A stretch of 64,000 nucleotides of DNA. Source: Armigeres subalbatus. Its lineage: Eukaryota > Arthropoda > Insecta > Diptera > Culicidae. The notes beneath the pieces were generated by a model, which was not told the origin of the DNA, made no database searches, and saw nothing but the letters and a program-made list of their open reading frames with translations. Position numbers and translations under genes: made by a program. Below are positions 30,022-41,049 of the stretch, in pieces; within the stretch, counting starts at the first letter, position 1; the number at the start of each line of letters is the position of its first letter. The stretch lies in contig NC_085141.1 in assembly GCF_024139115.2 (NCBI RefSeq), positions 241,419,047 to 241,483,046 on the forward strand. Direction: 5' to 3'.

Positions 30022-32518
30022 TTTTTTTTTTTTTTCCTCGTTTGTCGGGTGAAGATCACTGATCCAGATTTTAGGACTATTGTGATATACCCTTTTACTG
30101 TGAAATACGCAAGTTATCTCAGTATCATGTTTGTCACTGAGATACCTTGGTATCGACTGAACTCAAGACCATCTATTATTGATGAATAGAGATCCTGAGT
30201 TACAGTATGTGACTCCCCATTCTGGCGAGACTAGCTTTATGAAGCCAACCACGTCCTTGGGGGATAAGATCCATATGTCAGCAGGCCCTAAAAAGGGCTT
30301 GCTGAGAACTTTGAACCTACGTTGGGTGAGTGCACTGCAATAGCAGGAGGATGTGTTCTGATGTTTCTCTCTCCTCGTCACAGAAGCGGCAATTTGAGGT
30401 TTGGATTGCTCCGATCTTTTGTAGATGGTATCTGCAGGGCAGTGTCCAGTTATTAGACCGGTGTAGATGTTGAGATCCCTTTTGTTGAGACCTAATAATT
30501 GTTGGGTTTTCTTGGGTTAATCGTTACGAGCCTTTTGGATTGGCTCGTATGGGGAAGTGCATTCCAGTTTGATGTGATTTGACTGACCATATATTTGTTC
30601 AGTTCCATTTTTACAGAGCAGTCTGAGATCCCGCAGAAGGGCTCAGGGCCAATGAACCTTTCATTAGATCCATTCCTGGCTAGCTCATCAGCAATTTGGT
30701 TGCCTCTAGACCCGTATGTCCTGGGATCCAATATAGGTAGACTCGATTGCGTATGGATAAGTTTTTCAAAGCCAGAATGCATTCCCACACTAGCTTTGAG
30801 TTACAAGTGTAGTTATTAAGCGACTTATGTTGCTTGGCTGTCAGAGAAAATACATATTTTTGCAAATCTATACTTTCTCCTCAGGCATAATAACACGCAT
30901 TCTAATATTGCATATATTTCCGCCTGAAATATCAGGGCCACTGTCCTAAGTGGACAGAAATTTTTGTTGTAGGGCCATAGATTCCGGATCCTGTCAGATT
31001 ATTCATTTTCGAACTATCTGTGAAGAAATTTATAGAGCCTGTTGGAACGTTGGTCCATCTCCTTCCCACTCCTGGCGGGAAGGAATGAACACATCGTAAG
31101 GTAAGTCATAATTGACTACCGTTTCCATCCAGGCACTACAAATGCCTATTTCGGGATTTATGGCAAATTCATTTAATATGCTGAAGTTACACGTAAGTTC
31201 TCCTGACAGCTGTGTTTTTTTTCTCTTTAACCTTAGAGCACTTTTTTCCGCTTCCAGCTTTATGAATTGATCTAACCGGGGCAGGTGAAGCATTGCGTCT
31301 AGGGCCAAAGTGGGCGTACTACGAACTGTTCCAGTGATGGCTATGCAAGCGGTGCGTTGGATTTTGTTGAGCTTAGCCCTTGCAGCAGCCTCATTAGTTT
31401 TAGGCCACCAGACAAGGGAAGCGTAAGTTGTCCTGGCTGGGACGGACAATGGTTTTATATATCCACATGATCATACTTGGTTTTAGGCCCCATCTTTTAC
31501 CAAGGGTTTTTGAACAAACCCAAAGTGTATTGAGACCTTTCTGCACAACTGATTGGAGATGAGAGTTCCAATTAAGCTTTGCGTCGAGTATGACACCTAG
31601 ATATTTTACTTCACTTGAATAAACTAATTGTGTTTGATTCAAGAAAAGGGTTTTCAGTTGTACCTTTCTCCGTTTGGTGAAAGGGATAATGGAAGTTTTT
31701 GTAGGATTTATGCCTAGTTGATACTTTTGACACCAGGAAAAAGTGTGATTTAGGGCAGATTGCATTCTTTCCACGATAACACTTTCGAATTTGCCTCGTA
31801 CAATAATGACAACGTCATCAGCATATCCAACCACTTCGAAGCCTCTTCTCTCTAAGCTGTCTAGAAGCTCATCCACCACCAGTGACCACAACAAAGGAGA
31901 AAGCACTCTGCCTTGCGGACACCCCCTTGTTGCTTTAACAGTGATGTATGAACCGCTAAGCTCAGAGGAGATTTTCCGATTAGCTAGCATAGCATGTACC
32001 CAGGTAACAAATGCATGGGTCGAATTTTCTCCTCAACATTGCTGACCCTATAGACTAATAAGAAGCGTTATCGAATGCGCCCTCAATATCAAGAAATGCT
32101 ACAAGAGCAATTTCTTTTGCATTAAGTGTTTTTTCGATTTTTGAACTACCGTATGTAGTGCCGAGATCGTAGATTTTCCACTTTGATAAGCGAATTGGTT
32201 TTTTGACAAAGGCATTGCTTTCATAAATTTGTGATTTATGTACTCGCATAGTACCTTTTCCATAATTTTGAGCATTACAGAGGATAAACTTATCGGCCTG
32301 AATGCTTTGGGGTTGGTTTTATCTCTCTTGCCTGCCTTCGGAATGAAGACAGCCCGGATTTGACGCCAATCGTTAGGTATGTGCCCCAAAATCAGACTCC
32401 GCCTTAAAAATCTCAACCAAGGGTGGAACCAGTGTTTTCTCCTCTTTTGGATCAACGCTGGAAATATTCCATCCATGCCAGGAGACTTAAATGGCTCGAA
32501 AGATCTCACAGCTCGAAA
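30022..32518 (-). mobile_element. LOA-like (I-superclade) LINE, copy 1, 5'-truncated
   Basis: Minus-strand element. The 3' end carries a poly(A), seen as a T-run at 30021-30034. The 5' end stops inside the RT region at ~32518, next to a short duplication (CTCGAAAGATCT twice, at ~32495 and ~32512). The same element is present in longer form at 60380-64000 (plus). The I-superclade assignment rests on GCPQG-type RT motifs plus an RNase H domain; the closest Aedes family could be Lian, which I cannot verify. Confidence 0.75.
30490..32509 (-). pseudogene. LOA-like ORF2: RT and RNase H, broken
   Basis: Encodes the reverse transcriptase and RNase H of the LINE. In order: FKSPGMDGIFPALIQK, FRPISLSSVMLKIMEKVL, FLDIEGAFDNASY, GCPQGRVLSPLLWSLVVDEL, YADDVVII (31811-31825), KYLGVILDAKLNW, then ARTTYASLVWWPKT and a thumb-like region. 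RNase H follows, with the YWIPGHTGLE block near 30720 and GNQIADELARNG near 30690. Frame breaks occur near 32100, 32040, 31430, 31030, 30870 and 30700. The RT box reads GCPQGR where the other copy has CPQGGVLSPLLW. Confidence 0.78.
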
Positions 32519-32519
32519 G

Positions 32520-33130
32520 ATCTGATAGCAACCTACTCACGCCCCGGGAATTCTACCGAAAATTCCTCCAAGAACTCTCCCGGAAAATTGCTCCCGGATT
32601 TTTTTTCTTCAAGAATTCTCCCGGAAATTTCATGCACAATTCGTCTGCAAATTCATATGACTATTTATCCAGATATTCTTATGAAAATTTCGTCTCCAAG
32701 TTTCTTCAGGTACTTCTCCTAAAATTTCTACAAACAATCCTTCAGAATGCCCTTTAGGGTTTTCCGAGATTTTTTTCCAGGAATTCGCAGCAATATCTTA
32801 AAACAATAACCCCGGAAATTCTTCTAGAATTTCTCCCACCTTTTCCTCCAGAAATTCCTCTACGTATTCTCTAAAAAAATCCGTCAAGAATTTCCCCGAC
32901 AATTTCTTCAAGAACTCCTTCAGATATCCCTTTAAAAGTTCCCCCGAAAAGTTCTTCAAGAACTATCCGGGATTCCGGGAATTCCCACAGAAATTTCTCA
33001 AGCTATATTGCAGATTTATCCAAGAATTGCTCCGGGAAGTTCATTTTCAAGAAGAATTTCCAAAGGGATTTCCATAGGAGTATCCGAAAGGATTTCCTGA
33101 ATAATTTTCTAAAGTAATTCTCGTGGTAAT
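32520..33130 (+). repeat. Degenerate TTCC-phrase array, right part
   Basis: Words such as GGGAATTCTACCG, AAATTCCTCCAAGAAC, AGAATTTCCCCGACAATTTC and TTCAAGAACTCC, about 24-27 bp apart with much decay. Confidence 0.7.
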
Positions 33131-33505
33131 TCTCTAATTCTCTCTATTATTTTTTTTTTAAATGGATCTTGTGGTTTGATGGATTTCCTGGAGATCAGAT
33201 GCAAATATTTATGAATGTCCAAACAAATTTCAAATAAAGTATGTGAAGTAAGTAAAATAATTTCAAACTGAAAAACGAAAGAAATTCAAGCAAGAATTTC
33301 AGGGGCGTTCTTGGGGCAATTCCTAAGTTTCCTGAAAAACAATTCCCACATTTTCAGTGAAAGTGTCTTTATGTTTGGCCGAGAATGTGATTAATAGAAA
33401 GGGATCTAGTGGTCATGTTGGCAAAAACTCAATTTATATTTGAGGTCAAAGATCAGCTTCGCGCTAGTTGCAATTTGTGAGTAGATCGCCATCCAATGAT
33501 TCGGA
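33131..33505. other. No gene seen
   Basis: AT-rich flank between the TTCC array and a diverged head of the satellite element. Contains a GAAGTAAGTAAAATAA run. No family recognised. Confidence 0.35.
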
Positions 33506-33640
33506 TTTAAAGACTTTATCGACAGACACCACCTCAATTCGTGAAGCTGAGTTGATCGGTATATGAAAGTCGACCCTCCAGATCTCCCATAAAAAATCAT
33601 TCTTGGAGTTACAAGTTGGTGTACGAGAAAGGCATAAACG
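33506..33640 (-). repeat. Diverged head of the satellite element, minus strand
   Basis: On the minus strand it reads GCCTTTCTCGTACACC, then TATACCGATCAACTCAGC, CACGAATTGAGGTGGTGTCT. The order and spacing match the heads at 1560 and 9515. No satellite monomers follow. Confidence 0.7.
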
Positions 33641-34940
33641 ATTATACCGACGAGTACTTAGAAAGTTATCCTTTTTTACATCTTCGAAATCAGTTTTCTT
33701 GTTATCTTTATATTCATCTCAGTGCTATGTACTCATATTGCTAATGCTGAAGGTTTGTCGCCTTGGTAAGGAAGTGTCAATGGAGCCAATAGAGTCGCAA
33801 CGACAGTGACAGTTCAGGACATCCTCAAAGCTTTTCATTCCCATCGTTACTTTTTGTAGTAACATGCAGAATTATGTATGATGTGTAACATATCTTTAAA
33901 ACATTACTCCTACAAATGTCACGTAATTTATAGATGTTCCGAAGCATTAACATACAATATTTAGTAAAAACAATAGCCTCACATTTACAAAGACGATGAT
34001 TTTACTCAATGCTACATGTAGGCACCATTTTTAAGAAAAATCTGGGTCATGCTGGTCCGCTGTGTACTGTATCAAATATAAATATGCTTAGAGTACAGGG
34101 CCTTCTATCGAAATATTGGCTTCCAAGCGGTTTTACAAACATTCCACTACTCCTAAATAAATACAAAGGCGAAAAATTTTTTTTTCGTTATTTTTTTTTA
34201 TTGATATTTTTCAAATTATTCCGTTACTCCATGTTTTAGGATTATGTTTACATTATTTGATACCACTGCGATAACACTGGTCGAAAGAAAGGAGCGTGTC
34301 AACATCTTAACAAAATGTTTAAAAGACAGCTGATTGAACTTCCCTGTAGACATCACATACACGAGCTGTTAGTTGGCAAGGCATTCAAGGTACTACAATT
34401 TGATACAGCACAATCTCCGAATGTTCAGATTTTTAAACGGTTTCAGGCAGAATGGCACCGCTTATAAAAGAGCTAATACTATTCTGGTGTGAATGATGTA
34501 TTCGTTAAATCATCAATAACAGACAACGAAAGGGTGACTATTGGATTTTTTTGAGCGACTAAAGAACTAAAAGAAGTAAAAGAACTAAAAGAACAAAATC
34601 ACCCTGAAGATTATTGTGAAGGAGGACAATCGAAGCAGTCATAGCCGACGGACGTATATTTTTTTTACTGCGATGCCAATTCTAACTTTTTTCAAAAATG
34701 TCGAAAGAAAACGAGGAAGAAATATAAAAGTGCCATTGTCAACTGAAGTGTTTTTCCAGTGCCAATTTTATGCTGAAGGTCTCGTGGTGATGAAATGAAC
34801 ATGTGGAAAAGTCCAAGCCGAGAGGATTTTATTGCATCTATGAATGAATTGATGTCTCTGGAGTTCAGAAAGTTCTATCTATAACTACCAAAATTTTTAA
34901 ATTATGTGGCAAGGAAGATATGAAGTGATCCAATTGAAGT
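33641..34940. other. Mostly nothing recognised; TATA-like box and a repeated 27-mer
   Basis: CGCTTATAAAAGAGC at 34459-34473 is a good TATA-box match on the plus strand, but no convincing exon follows. A 27-bp stretch that includes CACCCTGAAGATTATTGTGA (34593-34620) occurs again at 38697-38725. AGAACTAAAAGAAC units precede it. Confidence 0.3.
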
Positions 34941-35172
34941 TTAGATGAAAAACGTCGGAATAATGCAATATAAACTAACAGGACGCATCTGGTAAAATAT
35001 TGTGTTAGAAGTGTTGTTGCGGTTTCTCAAGTACACAGCTTCGGCGTCATTGGTGACTGTCTCTTCAGGATTCTTGTTGCTGAGTTCCTTAATTTGGTGA
35101 GTTTGTTCCTTTATAACCTGCGCTGTTTCTTGGACCATATTATCTTGAATTTTGTCACGAAACTGTATTGAA
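34941..35172 (-). CDS. Candidate exon with a helical, charged peptide; unidentified
   Basis: A minus-strand frame opens after an acceptor-like TTATTCAATACAG at ~35173 and runs to a stop at 34941. It reads FRDKIQDNMVQETAQVIKEQ and continues THQIKELSNKNPEETVTND, an amphipathic, charged sequence unlike the low-complexity frames around it. It ends in a short hydrophobic tail (YCIIPTFFI). I recognise no family. It could be the last exon of a host gene, a decayed paralogue or chance. Confidence 0.25.
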
Positions 35173-35321
35173 TAACGTTATGCATAATGAGAGTAACAAA
35201 TATCATCCAATTTGGTCCTTGATGATGAAAAAATGAGTTCTAATTAGTCTTTACATAAATACATTGGTATCTCCTACCAAATTCTAGTTTTTTGCGTGGT
35301 TTCCATGAAATTACTGATACC

Positions 35322-35708
35322 TTCTTCTTCTTCTTATTGGCATTACATCCCTACACTGGGACAGAGCCCAACAAACAATTTAAGTTGAACAAGCTAGTTT
35401 TTAGCTGAAGAAGCTTATTTGCCAAGAATTAAACTCTTCTTCAGCTTCCAATGTTTGTTGGGAGCCGCCTCGCAGCTTAGTGTTCATTAAGCACTTCCAC
35501 AGTTATTAACTGCGAGGTTTCTAAGCCAGGTTACCATTTTAGCATTTGTATATCATGAGGCTAACACGATGATACTTTTATGCCCAGGGAAGTCGAGACA
35601 ATTTCCTATCCGAAAATTTCCTTGACCGGCACCGGGAATCGAACCCAGCCACCCTCAGCATGGTCTTGCTTTGTAGCCGCGCGTCTTACCGCACGGCTAA
35701 GGAGGCCC
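35322..35708 (-). mobile_element. tRNA-derived SINE (Feilai-like), complete, with 8-bp target duplication
   Basis: On the minus strand it starts GGCCTCCTTAGCCGTGCGGT, with A-box-like TAGCCGTGCGG and B-box GGTTCGATTCC in the spacing of a tRNA promoter. It ends in a (GAA)n tail. It is flanked by CTGATACC at 35314-35321 and 35709-35716. The body words AAAGTATCATCGTG, GGTAACCTGGCTTAG and TGTAGGGATGTAATGCC recur at 13845 and 60236. It is transcribed by Pol III and mobilised by a LINE in trans (known for SINEs). The name Feilai is from memory and not verified. Confidence 0.82.
35367..35462. mobile_element. 96-bp MITE nested in the SINE
   Basis: The ends are CCCAACAAACA and TGTTTGTTGGG, with a second inner pair TAGCTGAAGAAG and CTTCTTCAGCTTCC. 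It is flanked by AG on each side; removing it joins ACAGAG to CCGCCTCGCAG as in an uninterrupted SINE. The MITE at 55643-55797 has related ends. Confidence 0.8.
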
Positions 35709-35716
35709 CTGATACC

Positions 35717-36319
35717 ACATATTGATTATTGAGCAAGTTCCAGTTATTTTCTTTTATTTGATGTTCCATAACTAAAGTATAAAAAAAAATCACACGAAAT
35801 TTCTACTTTAGTTACTCAGTGATTGAATGGTTTAGGCTTCTTTTTTTTCTGTCAAACCAAGGTTCGCTACGTTTTCAGTAGATAACGTGTTTACTAAAAA
35901 ATAATTCAACACCCTCATTGCTGCAAATGGGTTTATTTTTTGTGGGAGAGGAAGGCCGGTCTGGTCAATTACTGAAAAGTTTCAGATTTCTGTGAGTGTA
36001 TTCTCACTTACTCGATGTTCTGAATGGCTTTTCAAAATTTTAATACGGAATTGCGGGAACAAGTGTCTTGGTTTATTTTTTGCAATAAACTATACGATAA
36101 AAGATTGTGTGTTACATTTAGGGCATTTTTGTTTTCAGAAAGTTGTAGTCTTTACATGTTGTTTAAAATAAAGTTGAACAATTATCTCGCTAAGCCCAAT
36201 CTATTATGCGCTCAATCCGGTAAATGTCAGCCTTGAGTATTACTTTCTTCCACTCAGTTTGTACATTAGTACGCATGTTCGCGGTGATGTGACGTTCATG
36301 ATGCACTACGTGTCTAGGG
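35717..36319. other. No gene seen
   Basis: AT-rich. A 70-codon frame at 36024-36236 has no recognisable domain. No repeats recognised. Confidence 0.35.
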
Positions 36320-38100
36320 TGTCAGGCCATTAGGCCGAAGGCCGTTAGGCCGAAGGCCAATTGGCCGAAGGTCATTAGGCCGAATGTCCATTAGGCCGAA
36401 CGGTCATTAGGCCGAATGGCCATTAGGCCGAATTGGCAAAAAGAAGCAAAAAGTTAAAAGTTCTTTCTTCCTTCTTCCATCTTCCTTCGTATATCTGTCT
36501 TCTTCCTTCTTCTTTCTTCCTTCTTTCTTCTGCTTCTTCCTCCTTCCTTCTTCCTACTTTCTCCTTCCCTCATTCTTCTTCCTTTTTCATTCTTCCTTCT
36601 TTATTCTTCTTCCTTCCTTCTTCTTTCTACCTTCTTCCTTTTCCCATCTTCCTTTTCCATTCTTCGTTCCTCCTTCTTCCTTTTTCTTCTTTTTTTCCTT
36701 CTTCTTCCTTCCTTCTTTCTCCCGTCTTCCTTCTTCCTTCTTTTTCCTTCCTTCTTTCTTCTTCTCTCTTCCTTCTCTCTTCTTCCATCTTTCTTCTTCC
36801 TTCTTCCTTTTTTCTTCTTCCTTCTTCCTTTTCCCTTCTTCCTTTTTTTTTCATTCTTCCTTCTTCTTCCTCCCTTCTTCCTTCTTTCTCCCGTCTTCCT
36901 TCTTTCTTCTCCCTTCTCCTTTCTTCTTCCCTCTTACTTCTCTCTTCTTCCTTCTTACTTCTTTCTTTTTCCATCTTTCTTTTGCCTTCTTCTTCCTTCC
37001 TTCTTCCTTATTTCTTTTGCTTTCTTTCTTCTTTCTTTTTCCTTCATTCTTCTTTCTTCCGTATTTCTTTTTTCCCTCTTCTTTCTTCCTTCTTCATTCT
37101 TTCTTCATTTTTTCTTCTTTCTTCCTTTTTCTTCTTTCTTCTTCCATTTTCCTTCTTCCTTATTCCTTTTTCCTTCTTCTTCCTCCTTTCTTCCTTCTTT
37201 CTTCTTCCCTGGTCCTTCTACCTTCTCCTGTCCTATTTTTTCCTTCTTCCTACTTCCTTCTTCCTTCTTTATTCTTCCTTCTTTATTCTTCCTTCTTCAT
37301 TCTTCTTTCTTTATTCTTCCTTCTTTATTCTTCCTCCTCCTTATTCTTCCTTCTTTATTCTTCCTTCTTTATTCTTCCTTCTTTATTCTTCCTTCTTAAT
37401 TCTTCCTTATTTATTCTTTCTTCTTTATTCTTCCTACTTTATTCTTCCTTCTCCTTTCTTTCTTCTTCCTTTTTCCTACTTACATCTTCCTTTTCCTTCT
37501 TTCTTCTTCCTTTTCCTTCTTTCTTCTTCCTTTTCCTTCTTTCTTCTTCCTTTTTACTTTTCTTCTTCATTTTTCCGTCTTTTCTCTTCCCTCTTATTTC
37601 TTCCTTTTTCCTTCTTTTTTCTTCCATCTTTCTTCTTTCTACTTCCTTTTTCCTTCTTCTTTCTTCCGTTTTTCTTCTTCCCTCTTCCTTCTACCTTCTT
37701 TCTTCTTTCTGCTTTCTTCCTCCTTCCTTCTTCCATCTCCCTTTTTCCTTCTTCCTTCTTCCTTCTTCTTTCTTCCTTCTTCCTTCTTTCTTCTTACTTC
37801 TTCCTTCTTCCTTCTTCCTTCTTCCTTCTTCCTTCTTCCTTCTTTCTTCTTTCTTCTTCCTTCTTCCTTCTTCCTTCTTTCTTTTTCCTTCTTCCTTCTT
37901 CTTCATTTCTTCCTTCTTCTTTCTTCCTTCTCCTTTTTCTTTTTTTCTTCTTCCGTTCTACTTCTTCCTCACTTCGCACTACTCAATTCTCACTCCCCAG
38001 TTCCCATTCGGCCTAATGACCATTCGGCCTAATGGCCATTCGGCCTAATGACCGTTCGGCCTAATGACCATTCGGCCTAATGGCCTTCGGCCTAATGACC
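36320..38100. mobile_element. Foldback-like element with GGCCGAA phrases and a polypyrimidine core
   Basis: The left array (36325-36435) repeats CATTAGGCCGAAGG-type phrases. The right array (37998-38100) is its inverse, CATTCGGCCTAATGACC. The core (36450-37975) is 1.5 kb of CTTCTTCCTTC words. Spacer words between phrases (GGTCATT, GGCCATT, GTCCATT) match those of the ACCCCGAA and GGCATAA families. Confidence 0.8.
36450..37975 (+). repeat. Polypyrimidine (CTTCTTCC) tract, 1.5 kb
   Basis: Almost pure C and T on the plus strand. A sub-array of TTTATTCTTCCTTC units (~14 bp) occurs at 37265-37440. The very long Ser/Phe/Leu frames across it (up to 527 codons) are compositional. Confidence 0.95.
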
Positions 38101-38640
38101 CAGCATCGTATCTAGTTACATGTTTGAATCTCGCTCATTACAAAAACATATACAGATATCAATATTTCCCTAACAATTTCAATTAGAAAAGGGGGAAGGG
38201 ATTTAAATATTTAACTTTCTTTCTCGTTTCAGAGAGCGATCAATGGCGCTTAAACCTAGGCTTATTAGCCAGGGCAAGTTTAATAGCTTCGCCCCATCCC
38301 AGCAAAATCATCAATGGAGTGACATAAATTTCTTAGCATGGTCATTCCCAACGTGTATTCAATCTTATCATATCATTTGCTTATGATGATACTTCTAAAC
38401 TATATTCCCTTCCAACCATCCAACTCCTTGACATCTATGAGGGCGTCGGTGAGTCGCTGGCCTCTCTTTAAGTAGATGTCATATCATCATTTCCTTCCCT
38501 TCCCTAGTAACGGAGAAGATGGGCGTGGCCAGGAATGGTAGCTTTCATGCTTTATCATTTTGGACCTCCAATTGGGTTGCTATTAATTCCCAAATAGTAA
38601 TCCATAAGCAGTTGGGGTAAGAAAGATAAAGAATATACAT
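38101..38640 (+). repeat. Probable interspersed repeat, class unknown
   Basis: Contains GGCTTATTAGCCAGGGC, TTCGCCCCATCCC and GAGGGCGTCGGTGAGTCGCT. A short inverted pair is TTGACATCTATGAGG and AAGTAGATGTCAT. It looks like sequence commonly repeated in Aedes, which is memory and not shown here. No ORF. Confidence 0.35.
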
Positions 38641-39190
38641 GACAGCTATCAGTATGCAATCTACGAAATACTCCGTTACAACGCAACGCAACGCAACGCA
38701 AAATCACCCTGAAGATTATTGTGAAGTTATTCAGCTTACGGGGAGGGAGGAAAAGTTAAAGAACATTTTAAAATTAGAGCACCTGGTGCTTTCCATTATT
38801 ATGCAGGATGGATGGTACACTTTTGCGTTATCTAAGGCAAGTCAACAACAGTTAGCACGATTTAATGTATTTATTGTAAAAATATATTTAAAAAACCGCA
38901 ATAATGAATAATTCCCCATCTTATGGGTCTAACAAACAATTTTATCTTACTAAACTCTTCTTCCTCATAGAAACAGCTGAATAAACATTTACTCGAATAC
39001 ACACAGTCGATCACTCAGAAATTTTTAATCTGAACTTGCAGCAACGATGCAAAACAGAAATAAGAAGCTCACTGATGATCAATGCTTAAGCTCTAAGATA
39101 AGTATAAGACGAGGGCACCGATCTGTTTCACCTTAAAGAAGTGTCGCATTGGGAAATTTTCGTGTTTCAAAAAAGCCCGAAAGTCCGATT
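38641..39190. other. No supported gene
   Basis: A 90-codon plus frame (38639-38911) begins in a (ACGCA)n run and includes the 27-mer shared with 34593. It has no recognised domain and no promoter, so I do not call it. Confidence 0.3.
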
Positions 39191-39269
39191 CAGCTAAAAT
39201 TTTGCATGTTGACTTTCTTTTAGGGAGATGAAACTTTTGAGCACTACCCGTTGTTGAAATTCGATGGTC

Positions 39270-39659
39270 AAATTTTTCCCATACATTTCATTGGCACCCT
39301 TGCACATAGGAATTTCATCTCGCCCTAAACAAAATTGAATTGTTTTAACCAAATTTTGAATTATCAAAAATACATATTTTTTTACGACAATCTGGTTATT
39401 ATCAATAAGATAAGCTTCGACACACCTCATTGAACAATGCAATTTCCTTATTGATAAACAGCAGCAGGTTGTCCAATTTACACCCACCAGCCCTATTGTT
39501 AAATCGAAGCCGATCCATCACGAGCTCGAAGACGACTGTATTCCACATCCCCGTCGAAAGCGACATAGTAAAAAATTTAAGCATGATTACAATGATGAAC
39601 TTATCATTGGGATCCACAAACTTAAACGTCAGAATTTGTAAAATAACTATTTCATCCAT
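39270..39659 (-). CDS. Candidate two-exon small gene, unidentified
   Basis: Exon 1 (39659-39426) starts at an ATG and encodes 78 residues. These include a hydrophobic segment (FIIVIMLKFFTMSLSTGMW) that could span a membrane, then NRAGGCKLDNLLLFINKE. It ends in GAG|GTGTGT, a weak donor. A 101-bp intron would end in TTTTGTTTAG, a good pyrimidine-rich acceptor, at 39325. Exon 2 then adds 18 residues (GEMKFLCARV...) to a stop near 39270. I recognise no family; an insect chemoreceptor fragment is conceivable but unsupported. The donor is non-consensus and the gene may be spurious. Confidence 0.25.
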
Positions 39660-39769
39660 CTTGGTACTCTGATAGCATGCAAGTGCTACGAATCAAGGTT
39701 ATACGATACTTCGCCATAAAATTCTATTGCATAAGCCATTAAACCGTCCGGCAGCACAACCAAACCGAT

Positions 39770-40330
39770 CGGATGAATGAATTCGCAGACCGTTTATCGC
39801 GTTCGGTTTCGGCTTACATCCCCGGCATCGTGCGATCGATATGTCTTTAGTGAGCAATCGCGCATGTACCACTATACCTGCGACCAGTTTACGAGAGACG
39901 CTTTAGCACTGCACTGGCACTATATTTGGCGTACCATCGCAGCTCCCGATGATTGGTTAAGGCGTGCGCCAAGCACCTTGGGGGCGGGTGGTAGCATTTG
40001 CTACTCCTCGCTTCTTCGATATCTTTTACTGGGCCACATTAGCCGACCAGATAACTACCACTGGACTAGAGGCGGCACACGGGAGAACGCCGAGCATCTA
40101 GCGATCTAACACCACACGACAGGTTGTGTGCAGTAATTTTTCCCGAAGCCGGTTCGGTACTACTTTTCCTTTTATTTTCCCGCAAACGTGTATCAGACGG
40201 ACCGGGTCGGTAACAAAGTCTCGCGCCAGCCTCCATCGTCGGACCCAAAGCAAACGGGAGTTGTAGTACTGGTTTATTGGAGGAGACTCCAATCTTGAGT
40301 TCGCGCCGTTTGAATTACGTATGACGTAAA
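39770..40330. promoter_or_regulatory. GC-rich unique block, possible promoter region
   Basis: GC-rich compared with its surroundings, with GATTGG (CCAAT box) at ~39952, GGGGGCGGG at ~39982 and the palindromic ACGTATGACGTAAAATTCTTACGC near 40316-40340. It contains no repeats that I recognise. The plus frame at 39777-40109 shows no domain. Regulatory function is inferred from composition and motifs only. Confidence 0.3.
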
Positions 40331-40698
40331 ATTCTTACGCGCTGCTGACGGTACCTGCCAATCAGCCACAGCACACTCAACAAACCCTTGCTTCACATTC
40401 AGGTTGCCCCAGACATATCATTACTTAAAATTTGGACAAATTTCATAAATTGAATAAGTGCGTGGGCCGATGACACTTGCGTGTGCAATTGAAGTACATT
40501 TACTGCCCAAATTTCCAGGTGCGTGTCCCCACGCTAACAGCTCGGCGTGAGAAGTAAAACCATGTGAATTATACAATTTGATCTTACGGATGAAAACATT
40601 TCAATAGGAATCATTTCGTCTCATAAATGGAGATTCCACTTAGACGAAAGTAATGCAAAAGTTTGACCTCAGTTATGCGAACGGATAGCTTACACTGC
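40331..40698. other. No gene seen
   Basis: Mixed sequence between the GC-rich block and copy C of the satellite element; no repeats or frames recognised. Confidence 0.3.
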
Positions 40699-41035
40699 TT
40701 TCGCCTTTCTCGTACACTAAGTGTACCGAAAAGCTTTATGTTCGCTCCAAAAACAAACTGTTTATAGAAGGCCCAGAGACCCTGTAGTGTTATGCCGATT
40801 GACTCGGCTGTGTGTTATATGCCGAATTAAGTCGATGGTTGTATGTGTATGATCGTCTGAGCGCAAGAAATTTAACTTTTTTGGCACTTACCCGTTACCA
40901 ATTTTCTTACAATAGGTTGCATTCGACGGGGAACTCTATCTCACTGACTTTGCTCAAAAGCTATGGCCAAAATACCTGTTTTATAATGCACAAGAAATGC
41001 GACATTACCGCTAGGTACACCATTCATAAATTAAG
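40699..41035 (+). mobile_element. Satellite element, copy C, with a single monomer
   Basis: The head reads GCCTTTCTCGTACACTAAGT, then GGCCCAGAGACC and GACTCGGCTG. It is followed by one monomer (TTTTTGGCACTTACCCG, GCATTCGACGGGGAAC, AGCTATGGCCAAAATACC) and then the tail word ATTACCGCTAGGT. There is no GT microsatellite. It is strongly diverged from copies A and B and probably shows the unexpanded form. Confidence 0.75.
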
Positions 41036-41049
41036 GCTTCCCCAGACCT

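Noticed and set aside
35630..35708. tRNA gene
   Set aside because: Box A and B words are present, but the cloverleaf is not intact and the sequence continues into a SINE body and GAA tail.
36433..38048. Very long open frames (527 and 343 codons)
   Set aside because: They lie in a polypyrimidine tract, consist almost only of Ser, Phe, Leu and Pro, and have no domain or promoter.
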